Notes: generated by a model from the sequence alone, not told the origin. Positions 1 to 5,709 are shown, counted from the first letter of the stretch. The stretch: DNA of 5,709 nucleotides from Deltaproteobacteria bacterium (GCA_016935935.1 JAFGPZ010000306.1:1-5709); one strand, 5' to 3'. A program made the numbers and translations.

Positions 1-121
1 CCTCCTCTCCGACAAGGACGGCACCCGACAATATCAGCGCCTTAGCCCTCTCACGGGACGAAGCCATACCTCGCTCCATTAGCAGCCTGTCCAGTCTGAC
101 TCTGGGGTTTGCATTCTTCAT
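1..121 (-). CDS. tlyA: TlyA family S4-domain RNA methyltransferase/haemolysin, N-terminal fragment (cut by window edge)
   Basis: Only the first 40 codons are present; the gene continues past the left edge. The visible residues form the start of an S4 RNA-binding domain: RLDRLLMERGMASSRERAKA at residues 9-28, then LILSGAVLVGEE. This is the hallmark N-terminus of TlyA proteins, which carry an S4 domain followed by an FtsJ/RrmJ-like SAM-dependent methyltransferase domain; some members 2'-O-methylate rRNA. The methyltransferase half lies outside the window, so catalytic competence cannot be judged. The ATG at 121 follows dxs by 26 bp and has only a short GGAA-type ribosome binding site about 5 nt upstream. 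Position directly after dxs matches the conserved ispA-dxs-tlyA order in Bacillus and others, which supports the call. A different S4-domain protein is possible but less likely in this context. Confidence 0.85.
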   Translation of the reverse strand, partial: MKNANPRVRLDRLLMERGMASSRERAKALILSGAVLVGEE

Positions 122-147
122 TGGAATTCCATGAGAAACTCGCGGGA

Positions 148-2037
148 CTAGGGACCTATAACCTGCCGGACAGCCCGGGCAATGCCTTCTTCATCTATAC
201 CATGCGCTTTTCTGAGCTCCGCCTGTTTCGCATGCGCGACAAACTCGCTTCCGATACCCAGCCTCCTGACGGTTACACCAGATATTCCCTTTTCTTCCAA
301 CAATTCGAGGACCGCGCTTCCAAAGCCTCCCATGAGAACGTTTTCTTCTACTGTAATCATCTTTTTTACCGCAACTGCGACTTCGCAGAGGAGCTCTCCA
401 TCGAGAGGCTTGATAAAACGACTGTTGATTACCGTCGAATCTATCCCTTCCTTTGCCAGCTTTCCGGCCGCTGCCAATGAGGGATAAACGGTGGAGCCAA
501 TCGCCAGTATTGCGATGTCCTTCCCCTTTCGAAGAATCTCCCCCTTTCCTATTTCGAGCGATCTTGCCACATCTTCGATAGGCACACCAACGCCCTTGCC
601 GCGGGGATACCGCATCGAGACGGGAGAACCGCAGGCAATGGCAGTTTTCAGCATATGCTGTAGCTCATTCTCATCCTTTGGAGCCATCATGATAATATTG
701 GGAATCGCCCTCAGAAAGGAATAGTCGAAAAGTCCATGATGGGTGGGTCCGTCATCCCCCACTATTCCACCGCGGTCCAGCGCAAAAATAACGGGAAGAT
801 TCTGCAGGCAGACATCTTGCACTACCTGATCGTAAGCCCGCTGCAGGAAGGTTGAATAGATGGCAACGACGGGGATAAAGCCTTCCGTTGCAAGTCCGGC
901 GGCAAAGGTGACCCCGTGCTGTTCCGCTATACCAACATCATAGAATCTTTCGGGGAATTCTTTAGCAAACTGATCGAGGCCTGTACCCGTGGACATAGAG
1001 GCTGTTACTGCGACTATCCGTTCATCTGCCCGCGCCAACTTTACGATGGCCCTGCCAAACATCTCCGTATAGGCCTTGGGACCATTACTCTTAACAACTG
1101 ATTTCCCTGTTTCAATATCGAAAGGACCAATGCCGTGAAATCGTGACGGTTCCTCTTCGGCAAATTTGTATCCCCTTCCCTTCTTTGTGATGACATGAAC
1201 CAGGACCGGTCTTTTAAGACCCCTGACATTCTGAAAGTTTTTGATCAGGTGATCAAGCCTGTGCCCTTCGAGGGGACCGACATACTGAAAACCAAGCTCT
1301 TCAAACAAGGCTCCCGGCGTCAAAAATGACTTAAGCGATTCCTCCGCATGACGCGTAAATTTTGCCATCTGCTCACCGACACCAGGGATGGTTTCAAAAA
1401 AGTTCAGTACCCTCGTTCTGAGTTTTGTCACCTGCTGTCCCGTCATGATCCGGTTAAGGTAAGATGACAGGGCGCCCACATTTGGCGAAATGGACATCTC
1501 ATTGTCGTTCAATACAATTATCATATCCTTTTCCTGGTCACCCACCCAGTTGAGTCCCTCAAAGGCCAGACCGGCCGTCATGGAACCATCGCCTATAACT
1601 GCGATAACCTTATACTTTTCCTTTTTCAAGCATCGCGCGCCGATAATCCCTGATGCAGCCGAGATGGACGTGCTACTGTGTCCTACGCCGAAGACATCGT
1701 ATATACTTTCTTCACGACGGGGGAACCCGCTGATTCCCCCCTTCTTTCTAAGGGTATTAAAGCTGTCTCGTCTGCCGGTTATTATCTTGTGGGTGTAGGC
1801 CTGGTGACCCACGTCCCAGATAATTTTATCAGCGGGTGTTTCAAAGACATAGTGAAGGGCCAGCGTCAGTTCTACCGTTCCCAGTGATGACGCAAGATGC
1901 CCGCCGTTTTTTGCCACTGTCTCTATAATTTTTTGTCTTATCTCCCCTGCAAGAATATCCAGTTCTTCAACCTGAAGTTTTCTTACATCCTCAGGGCTAC
2001 CTATATGTTCTAACATGGTGGTTCTTTTTTCTTCCAT
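148..2037 (-). CDS. dxs: 1-deoxy-D-xylulose-5-phosphate synthase (DXS)
   Basis: Cytosolic thiamine-diphosphate enzyme that condenses pyruvate with glyceraldehyde 3-phosphate to DXP, the first step of the MEP isoprenoid pathway and a precursor for thiamine and pyridoxal. The 629 residues match the usual DXS length of about 620-640. The N-terminal TPP domain has HLASSLGTVEL (H47), GHQAY (H78), GHSSTSISAA (H120) and the TPP/Mg motif GDGSMTAG at 149-156 with NDN at 177-179. The pyrimidine-binding domain has the catalytic glutamate in VGIAEQHG (E372) and DRGGIVGDDGPTHHG at 421-435, including the conserved active-site histidine (H433). The transketolase C-terminal domain covers roughly 500-625. All key residues are present, so the enzyme should be active. 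The start is either ATG at 2037, with a weak GTGGA element upstream, or ATG at 2016 (M8, MLEHIGSP). The longer form is given; the homologous core begins around M8. It lies 38 bp after ispA and is probably co-transcribed with it. Confidence 0.97.
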   Translation of the reverse strand: MEEKRTTMLEHIGSPEDVRKLQVEELDILAGEIRQKIIETVAKNGGHLASSLGTVELTLALHYVFETPADKIIWDVGHQAYTHKIITGRRDSFNTLRKKGGISGFPRREESIYDVFGVGHSSTSISAASGIIGARCLKKEKYKVIAVIGDGSMTAGLAFEGLNWVGDQEKDMIIVLNDNEMSISPNVGALSSYLNRIMTGQQVTKLRTRVLNFFETIPGVGEQMAKFTRHAEESLKSFLTPGALFEELGFQYVGPLEGHRLDHLIKNFQNVRGLKRPVLVHVITKKGRGYKFAEEEPSRFHGIGPFDIETGKSVVKSNGPKAYTEMFGRAIVKLARADERIVAVTASMSTGTGLDQFAKEFPERFYDVGIAEQHGVTFAAGLATEGFIPVVAIYSTFLQRAYDQVVQDVCLQNLPVIFALDRGGIVGDDGPTHHGLFDYSFLRAIPNIIMMAPKDENELQHMLKTAIACGSPVSMRYPRGKGVGVPIEDVARSLEIGKGEILRKGKDIAILAIGSTVYPSLAAAGKLAKEGIDSTVINSRFIKPLDGELLCEVAVAVKKMITVEENVLMGGFGSAVLELLEEKGISGVTVRRLGIGSEFVAHAKQAELRKAHGIDEEGIARAVRQVIGP

Positions 2038-2075
2038 AACAATCCACTTCCAGTTTGTATTAAAAAGTAAGGCCC

Positions 2076-2981
2076 TTATGACTTCCTTTCAATGATGAAT
2101 TTAGCGATCATTCGTAGAGGATCGGCCCTGTCATCAAAGTGAGCGATACTCGACAGGGCCTCGTTAATCGATTCCCGCCCCTTCTTTCTGGAGGCATCAA
2201 GACCGAGCAGGGCGGGGAATGTTACTTTTTTGTGAGCCTCATCGCTTCCCGTAACCTTACCCAGCGTTTCGCTGTCCCCTTCTATATCTAAAATATCATC
2301 AGTTATCTGAAAAGCAAGTCCTATACCCTTACCATAGGCCGAAAGGGCATCCATATCGGTCTTGGATGCCCCTGACAGTAAGGCGCCGGCACGTATTGAA
2401 ACAGTAAGCAGCGCCTCTGTCTTGTGACTGTGGATATAATGCAGGGTTTCCATGCCGGCGTCTTTCCCTTCCGAATCCAGGTCGACTACCTGACCGCCTA
2501 TCATTCCGTCGAAACCGGATGCGACTGACACCTCACTGATTGTGGCAATAAGTGCCTCCGGTGATACCCGATCACGCATCACCCCGCATGACATAAGGTG
2601 AAAGGCCTCTGTCAGGAGCGCGTCTCCCGCAAGAATGGCAATCCCCTCTCCGAACACCTTGTGATTGGTCGACATTCCCCGCCTGAAATCATCATCATCC
2701 ATAGATGGAAGGTCATCGTGAATCAGAGAATATGTGTGGATCAACTCGATGGCGCATGCCACTGGAAGAACCGATTGAATATCACCCCCAACGGCCTCTG
2801 CCGCTGCCATGCACAGGATAGGCCTCAAACGCTTTCCACCTGCAAAGACGCTGTATCGCATAGACCTGAAAATCAGGGAGGGAAAACTGTCTTCCCCGGG
2901 AAGGAACAGGTCCAGCGCGTCGTCGACGATTTTTTTTCTCTCATGTAGATATTCTTTCAGCAATAACGGTTTTTCACTCAT
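2076..2981 (-). CDS. ispA: Short-chain (2E,6E)-polyprenyl diphosphate synthase, probably farnesyl diphosphate synthase
   Basis: Soluble trans-prenyltransferase that condenses DMAPP with IPP to geranyl and then farnesyl diphosphate, precursors for undecaprenyl phosphate, quinone side chains and other prenyl products. The 301 residues fit the bacterial IspA family. Seen motifs: GGKRLRP at 48-54 (IPP binding); the first Asp-rich motif DDLPSMDDDDFRRG at 89-102, with the two-residue insertion of bacterial enzymes; GGQVVDL at 162-168; K187-T188; and the second Asp-rich motif in QITDDILD at 225-232. The fifth residue before the first Asp-rich motif is Tyr84 followed by Ser85, in HTYSLIHDD, the same arrangement as in E. 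coli IspA. This favours a C15 product, although a C20 (geranylgeranyl) product cannot be excluded. The ATG at 2981 overlaps the last 8 bp of xseB and has an AAGG site about 8 nt upstream inside xseB, suggesting translational coupling. Confidence 0.95.
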   Translation of the reverse strand: MSEKPLLLKEYLHERKKIVDDALDLFLPGEDSFPSLIFRSMRYSVFAGGKRLRPILCMAAAEAVGGDIQSVLPVACAIELIHTYSLIHDDLPSMDDDDFRRGMSTNHKVFGEGIAILAGDALLTEAFHLMSCGVMRDRVSPEALIATISEVSVASGFDGMIGGQVVDLDSEGKDAGMETLHYIHSHKTEALLTVSIRAGALLSGASKTDMDALSAYGKGIGLAFQITDDILDIEGDSETLGKVTGSDEAHKKVTFPALLGLDASRKKGRESINEALSSIAHFDDRADPLRMIAKFIIERKS

Positions 2982-3210
2982 TCATTTCGCCTTCTTTGAT
3001 AAAGGGAATAACCTCCTGTTTGCCATTGCTCTTCATGAGCATTTCTACCTTTCTCTCCGCGTCATCTAGCTTCTTTGCACAGAAACGGGAGAGGTTGATC
3101 CCCTCCTCAAAGGCCTTCAGTGAATCGTCGAGGGTCATGTCTCCCTCTTCCATTCTTTTCACAATCTCTTCAAGCCTCTCAAGGGCCTTTTCAAATGTCT
3201 TTTCTGCCAT
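2974..3210 (-). CDS. xseB: Exodeoxyribonuclease VII small subunit
   Basis: Small subunit of exonuclease VII, which binds several-fold in excess to the XseA large subunit; the complex degrades single-stranded DNA to short oligonucleotides in both directions. The 78-residue product is typical for the family. It begins MAEKTFEKALERLEEIVKRM and continues EEGDMTLDDSLKAFEEGINL, the conserved helical-hairpin core with the family's E-L-E-x-I-V and L-D-x-S-L-x-x-F/Y-E-E-G pattern, then a charged C-terminal helix. The frame is open to 3273, but the ATG at 3210 is chosen because homology begins there and a strong AGGAG site sits 7 nt upstream; the longer form would start deep inside xseA. It begins 4 bp after the xseA stop, and its last 8 bp overlap ispA. 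Confidence 0.95.
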   Translation of the reverse strand: MAEKTFEKALERLEEIVKRMEEGDMTLDDSLKAFEEGINLSRFCAKKLDDAERKVEMLMKSNGKQEVIPFIKEGEMNE

Positions 3211-3214
3211 TATC

Positions 3215-4543
3215 TCACTCCTGGAAAATCTTAGTGACCTTTGCCTTAAAACTGCCCGATAAAACCCGGACACTGACCTGGCACCCCTCAGTCAGAGACT
3301 TTGCATCTTTGACTATACTATTGTCCGGCAGCCTTTTTACAATTCCGTAACCCCTTTCGAGTATGGAAAGAGGGCTTATGATGTTCAGTACCGAAACGGT
3401 CTGTTTTAACACATTTTTCAGTCCGCTCAGGAAAAAGAGTATCCTTGCTCCCATTGTCTCGTCCAGTGTCCCAAGTCGAAATCTAAATTCCCTTATTAGG
3501 GTTGCCGGGCTCATGTACGATAGCAGCTTATTCGTATTGAGTAGAGCAGTTTTCCTGTTCTCGATCCCACGTCTGACACTTTCTTTAAGAGCAAACCCGG
3601 CATCATCGAGTTGCATGCGAAGATCGACGATCTGTCTCCTAGGGTCCTTCACTCTCGCCCTCAACCCCGTCATCCGTTCCGACATCATGCGCCATGTCTT
3701 TCGCTGATTATTGAGCAATCTGCAATCGAGTTTCTCCAGGCTTTCAATAAGTTCTCTTCGTTGGGGCACAACCAACTCGGCGGCGGCGGATGGTGTCGGC
3801 GCACGGAGGTCTGCCACAAAGTCGGCGATGGTGAAGTCGATTTCATGGCCCACAGCCGATATGATGGGAATCTCTGATGCATTTATGGCCCTTGCCACAC
3901 GCTCATCATTGAAGGGGAAGAGGTCCTCCAGAGATCCGCCACCTCTGGTTACTATAATCACGTCAATGCCGGGGATGGAATTCAGGTTCGATATGGCCTC
4001 ACATATTTCAAGCGGCGCTTCAACACCCTGCACCCTAACAGGCGCGATAAGGATATCGACTGAGGAAAACCGCCGCTCCGTAATATTCAGGATATCTCTG
4101 ATAGCGGCGCCTGTCGATGAGGTCACAATACCGATTCTTCGAGGCAGGAAAGGGATACGCTTTTTTGACGAAGGATCGAAAAGCCCTTCCTCATCGAGCT
4201 TTCGTTTTAGCTGTTCGAAAGCCATCTGAAGCGCGCCATATCCCCTCGGTTCGGCGGCATCGATTATCAACTGATACTCTCCCCTTGCCTGATAGACATT
4301 TATCGTAGCCCGACAGACAATCTCCATGCCGTCCTCCAGATCAAAGCCTATCTTCTGCATTGCATGACGGAATATGACGGCCCGTATCTGACTGTACTGA
4401 TCTTTGAGGGTACAATAGACGTGTCCCGAACCGGGACGTCGGAGATTCGAGATCTCGCCAGCAACCCAGAGGGTCTCGAAACTGGTTTCCAATAGTATCT
4501 TGATGTTTGCCGTTAACTCAGTAACGGTGAGTATATCTTGCAT
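3215..4543 (-). CDS. xseA: Exodeoxyribonuclease VII large subunit
   Basis: Catalytic subunit of exonuclease VII, a metal-independent single-strand-specific DNA exonuclease involved in mismatch repair, recombination and clearing protein-DNA crosslinks. The 442 residues fit the usual 400-460. An N-terminal OB-fold (about 1-100) holds LWVAGEISNLRRPGSGHVY. The catalytic domain has RIGIVTSSTGAAIRDI at 136-151, VTRGGGSLEDLFPFNDERVA at 198-217 and SAVGHEIDFTIADFVADLRA at 229-248. Residues D150, R200, H233 and D236 match, with a constant offset of five, the E. coli residues reported as essential (D155, R205, H238, D241). A long, probably coiled-coil segment (about 260-385) precedes the C-terminal SPLSILERGYGIV segment (390-402). 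The ATG at 4543 is fixed by an in-frame TAA two codons upstream (TAA AGC ATG). No clear Shine-Dalgarno precedes it, which is odd for the first operon gene; a 67-codon ORF overlaps the start. Confidence 0.97.
   Translation of the reverse strand: MQDILTVTELTANIKILLETSFETLWVAGEISNLRRPGSGHVYCTLKDQYSQIRAVIFRHAMQKIGFDLEDGMEIVCRATINVYQARGEYQLIIDAAEPRGYGALQMAFEQLKRKLDEEGLFDPSSKKRIPFLPRRIGIVTSSTGAAIRDILNITERRFSSVDILIAPVRVQGVEAPLEICEAISNLNSIPGIDVIIVTRGGGSLEDLFPFNDERVARAINASEIPIISAVGHEIDFTIADFVADLRAPTPSAAAELVVPQRRELIESLEKLDCRLLNNQRKTWRMMSERMTGLRARVKDPRRQIVDLRMQLDDAGFALKESVRRGIENRKTALLNTNKLLSYMSPATLIREFRFRLGTLDETMGARILFFLSGLKNVLKQTVSVLNIISPLSILERGYGIVKRLPDNSIVKDAKSLTEGCQVSVRVLSGSFKAKVTKIFQE
3218..3222 (-). 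promoter_or_regulatory. Ribosome binding site of xseB (AGGAG)
   Basis: AGGAG on the minus strand, 7 nt before the xseB ATG at 3210 and lying over the last codons of xseA. It is the best Shine-Dalgarno in the operon and decides the xseB start against the longer open frame beginning at 3273. Placement across the xseA stop implies that translation of the two subunits is coupled, with the small subunit made efficiently, as its stoichiometric excess in the complex would need. Confidence 0.8.
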
Positions 4544-4716
4544 GCTTTATATGAGAAATCTTTCAATGTATCCCACAAAAATATCAAAAATAATAATACC
4601 TTTTGACATTTAGCAGAGGCACGCCTTAGTTGCAAACATTTTCTGGATCGTACCAGGACCGATGTGATCAAGACACCTGTTGCATTATCTTGGATCTGTT
4701 CCAGGTCAAGAGCCAT
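4513..4716 (-). CDS. Doubtful 67-codon ORF overlapping the start of xseA (leader ORF or gene remnant)
   Basis: An open frame from ATG at 4716 that ends 31 bp inside xseA in another frame. The product begins MALDLEQIQDNATGVLITSV and has a basic middle (RSRKCLQLRRASAKCQK) and a hydrophobic stretch VLLFLIFLW. I do not recognise it. The order of an LDL strand, a GVLI helix start, a helix, an LQLRRAS strand and a KCQKVL helix faintly recalls the C-terminal half of a STAS domain, but the serine motif and N-terminal strands are missing. The frame closes at a TAA 11 codons upstream of the ATG. No Shine-Dalgarno is evident. It could be a leader coupled to xseA, which itself lacks a good ribosome binding site, or a decayed gene, or chance. 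The last third is AT-rich and looks non-coding. Confidence 0.2.
   Translation of the reverse strand: MALDLEQIQDNATGVLITSVLVRSRKCLQLRRASAKCQKVLLFLIFLWDTLKDFSYKACKIYSPLLS
4607..4635 (-). promoter_or_regulatory. Candidate sigma-70-type promoter for the xseA-xseB-ispA-dxs-tlyA operon
   Basis: On the minus strand TTGCAA (4635-4630) is followed after 17 bp by TAAATG (4612-4607), then an AT-rich tract running toward xseA. The -35 box is a fair match, the -10 box matches only half of the consensus, and the leader would be about 60 nt. It is the best-spaced pair I found upstream of xseA, but AT-rich DNA gives such matches by chance. TATTAT at 4598-4593 is an alternative -10 without a good -35. Confidence 0.25.
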
Positions 4717-4780
4717 ATTTATTCTTAAATAAAGATTCTGATCCTGTGGTTATTGCAAAAAGACAAGAAGGACTAAGCAG

Positions 4781-4846
4781 ATGGAGATAGTGGCCGGTGA
4801 ACATGACTGTCATCGACTCCTTGCCTTTATCTCTTTGAGTATTTAA
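4781..4846 (+). CDS. Doubtful 21-codon ORF with a good Shine-Dalgarno
   Basis: ATG at 4781 opens a 21-codon frame ending in TAA: MEIVAGEHDCHRLLAFISLS followed by Ile. An AAGGA site at 4768-4772 lies 8 nt upstream, an ideal distance. The product is not recognised and has no clear signal or membrane segment beyond a short hydrophobic tail. It lies on the same strand as the flavoprotein gene, 204 bp ahead of it, so it could be a leader peptide in a long 5' UTR; chance is also quite possible at this length. Confidence 0.15.
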   Translation: MEIVAGEHDCHRLLAFISLSI

Positions 4847-4882
4847 TTACATTTGAGATCTAACCTTGTCGGAAGAGTGCAC

Positions 4883-4899
4883 AATAACCTACCGTTATT
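4883..4899. repeat. Short perfect inverted repeat (6 bp arms, 5 nt loop)
   Basis: AATAAC, then CTACC, then GTTATT, a perfect 6 bp dyad in the intergenic region. The right arm overlaps a DnaA-box-like TTATTCACA at 4895-4903. It is too AT-rich and short for a terminator; it could be a protein-binding site or chance. Confidence 0.35.
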
Positions 4900-4936
4900 C
4901 ACAGAAAGCGCCTATAAACAATTTACACAAAAAAAG

Positions 4937-4974
4937 TGACAGTGTCTTGATTTGACAGAGGCATCTGTGATAGA
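4937..4974 (+). promoter_or_regulatory. Candidate promoter/operator of the flavoprotein gene
   Basis: The segment contains two TGACAG direct repeats (4937-4942 and 4953-4958, 16 bp apart), the odd-centred palindrome GACAGTGTC at 4938-4946, and the dyad ACAGA-GGCA-TCTGT at 4955-4968. A consensus -35 TTGACA lies at 4952-4957, but 17 bp downstream there is only AAGACA. The alternative is TTGATT (4947-4952), 16 bp, then GATAGA (4969-4974) preceded by TG as in an extended -10. The dyad would overlap this promoter, as an operator would. The leader to the ATG at 5051 would be about 70 nt. Confidence 0.3.
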
Positions 4975-5039
4975 AAGACAAGTGAAGGTAGTTTTTTACT
5001 ATCGTCCCTAAATAATCCGGAGCGTTTCCCGTAATCATA

Positions 5040-5044
5040 GGGAG
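5040..5044 (+). promoter_or_regulatory. Ribosome binding site of the flavoprotein gene (GGGAG)
   Basis: GGGAG with a 6 nt spacer to the ATG at 5051. This supports that ATG as the start, four codons before the first beta strand of the FAD-binding fold. Confidence 0.65.
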
Positions 5045-5050
5045 CATATC

Positions 5051-5709
5051 ATGTTGAGTGATGTTCGGTTAAGAATTGCCGTGGTCGGCGGCGGGGTTGC
5101 CGGGATAGCGGCAGCCCACTTGCTGCAGCGCCGCCACGAAGTCATTCTCTACGAAAAGAACGACTATGTCGGTGGCCACACACACACGATCGTGATCGAT
5201 GACGGTCCGGATCAGGGAACACCCGTAGACACGGGATTCATTGTGCTCAATGACCGTACCTACCCCTTGCTGATTCGGTTTTTAGAGGGGCTTCAGGTGC
5301 CTATCCGTAAGTCGGACATGTCTTTCAGTTACACCTGCCAAAAGACAGGCCTCCAGTACGCCAGCCGAAATCTCAACACTTTGTTTGCGCAACGGCGGAA
5401 TTTGCTTCGTCAGTCGTTCTGGCGTTTCCTGATCGGGATCGTCCGGTTCAACATGAAAACCCGGAGTCTTCTGGCCACCGGCGAGCTGCAGGGGCTCTCC
5501 CTAGGTGAGTATCTTCGAAGGGAGGCAGTCCTCCCGTCCCTCATCGAATCCTACCTGATCCCCATGGCGGCGGCCATTTGGTCCACGCCGGACGCGCGGA
5601 TGATGGACTTCCCGGCGGAGAGTTTCTTTCGTTTCATGGAGAATCACGGCCTGCTCACGGTCTCAGATCAGCCACAGTGGTATTGCGTCGAGGGGGGAAG
5701 CCACGCCTA
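5051..5709 (+). CDS. FAD/NAD(P)-binding amine-oxidase-like protein (COG2907 type), N-terminal half, cut by window edge
   Basis: An open frame of 219 codons runs off the right edge; family members are usually a little over 400 residues. The N-terminus is a Rossmann FAD-binding fold: RIAVVGGGVAGIAAAHLL at 8-25 with GxGxxG glycines at 13, 15 and 18, the ribose-binding glutamate E35 in LYEKNDYVGGHTHT, and GGH at 41-43. Further family-like signatures are VDTGFIVLNDRTYPLL (59-74), DMSFSY (89-94), AAAIWSTP (173-180), MENHGLL (196-202) and QPQWYCVEGGSHA (207-219). These fit COG2907, predicted NAD/FAD-binding proteins related to monoamine oxidases and phytoene desaturases. The group often sits beside DUF1365 and cyclopropane-fatty-acid-synthase-like methyltransferase genes, suggesting a role in modifying unsaturated fatty acids. 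Those neighbours would lie beyond this window, so the role is inference. Rows sampled by eye are somewhat more GC-rich (about 58-65%) than the operon (about 43-58%). Confidence 0.85.
   Translation, partial: MLSDVRLRIAVVGGGVAGIAAAHLLQRRHEVILYEKNDYVGGHTHTIVIDDGPDQGTPVDTGFIVLNDRTYPLLIRFLEGLQVPIRKSDMSFSYTCQKTGLQYASRNLNTLFAQRRNLLRQSFWRFLIGIVRFNMKTRSLLATGELQGLSLGEYLRREAVLPSLIESYLIPMAAAIWSTPDARMMDFPAESFFRFMENHGLLTVSDQPQWYCVEGGSHA

Larger units (their letters stand above)
4544..5050. other. Divergent intergenic region between xseA and the flavoprotein gene
   Basis: A 507 bp AT-rich stretch separates the two divergent transcription units and must contain both promoters. It holds no tRNA, rRNA or recognised riboswitch. 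Within it I see a very AT-rich tract (about 4561-4610), short inverted repeats at 4718-4733 and 4883-4899, two doubtful short ORFs, two DnaA-box-like 9-mers (4895-4903 and 4921-4929) and a dyad cluster at 4937-4968. No GC-rich hairpin followed by a T-run typical of an intrinsic terminator is visible, as expected between divergent genes. Confidence 0.7.

Noticed and set aside
122..131. Perfect 10 bp palindrome TGGAATTCCA just before tlyA
   Set aside because: It is short, includes the weak ribosome binding site of tlyA, and has no partner sites; most likely chance.
3211..3273. Longer xseB form starting at 3273 (99 residues)
   Set aside because: The extra 21 residues lie inside xseA, do not resemble XseB N-termini, and the ATG at 3210 has a strong AGGAG at the right distance.
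3711..4229. 172-codon plus-strand open frame inside xseA
   Set aside because: It is antisense to the well-conserved catalytic domain of xseA; its composition (many Ser and Arg) is that of a reverse-frame shadow.
4718..4733. TTTATT-CTTA-AATAAA inverted repeat as a terminator
   Set aside because: The stem is only six A/T pairs with no GC and no following T-run, and a terminator is not expected between divergent genes.
4739..4768. TGATCC at 4739-4744 as the -35 of an ECF/RpoE-ChrR-type promoter, suggested by the usual context of COG2907 genes
   Set aside because: No matching -10 element is found at about 18 bp (ACAAGA), and it is over 300 bp from the flavoprotein start.

Overview
The window holds a compact minus-strand operon read from about 4.5 kb down to the left edge. 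Facing away from it on the plus strand is a partial flavoprotein gene that runs off the right edge. In transcription order the operon is xseA (exonuclease VII large subunit), xseB (small subunit), ispA (short-chain polyprenyl diphosphate synthase), dxs (1-deoxy-D-xylulose 5-phosphate synthase) and the first 40 codons of tlyA (S4-domain RNA methyltransferase/haemolysin family). Spacing is tight: 4 bp between xseA and xseB, an 8 bp overlap of xseB and ispA, 38 bp before dxs and 26 bp before tlyA. This indicates co-transcription.

The order xseA-xseB-ispA-dxs-tlyA is known from Gram-positive bacteria such as Bacillus and from deltaproteobacterial lineages. With the moderate GC content and the divergent COG2907-type flavoprotein, which is common in proteobacteria, a Desulfobacterota/deltaproteobacterium-like chromosome is my best guess. 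That assignment is inference from gene order and protein flavour only.

Region by region: 1-121 is the tlyA start; 148-2037 dxs; 2076-2981 ispA; 2974-3210 xseB; 3215-4543 xseA; 4544-5050 a 507 bp AT-rich divergent intergenic region; 5051-5709 the N-terminal half of an FAD/NAD(P)-binding amine-oxidase-like protein. Dxs makes DXP from pyruvate and glyceraldehyde 3-phosphate, the entry step of the MEP pathway. IspA condenses the resulting IPP and DMAPP into prenyl diphosphates. XseA and XseB form exonuclease VII. The isoprenoid and DNA-repair genes share an operon, but no direct biochemical link is known.

The operon is ordinary and intact, with the expected catalytic residues in every complete enzyme. 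The parts worth a second look are in the intergenic region. There is a 67-codon ORF that overlaps the xseA start, a 21-codon ORF with a good ribosome binding site, dyad elements just upstream of the flavoprotein gene, and two DnaA-box-like 9-mers. All are weak, sequence-only signals. I see no CRISPR array, tRNA, rRNA, insertion sequence or clear new system.
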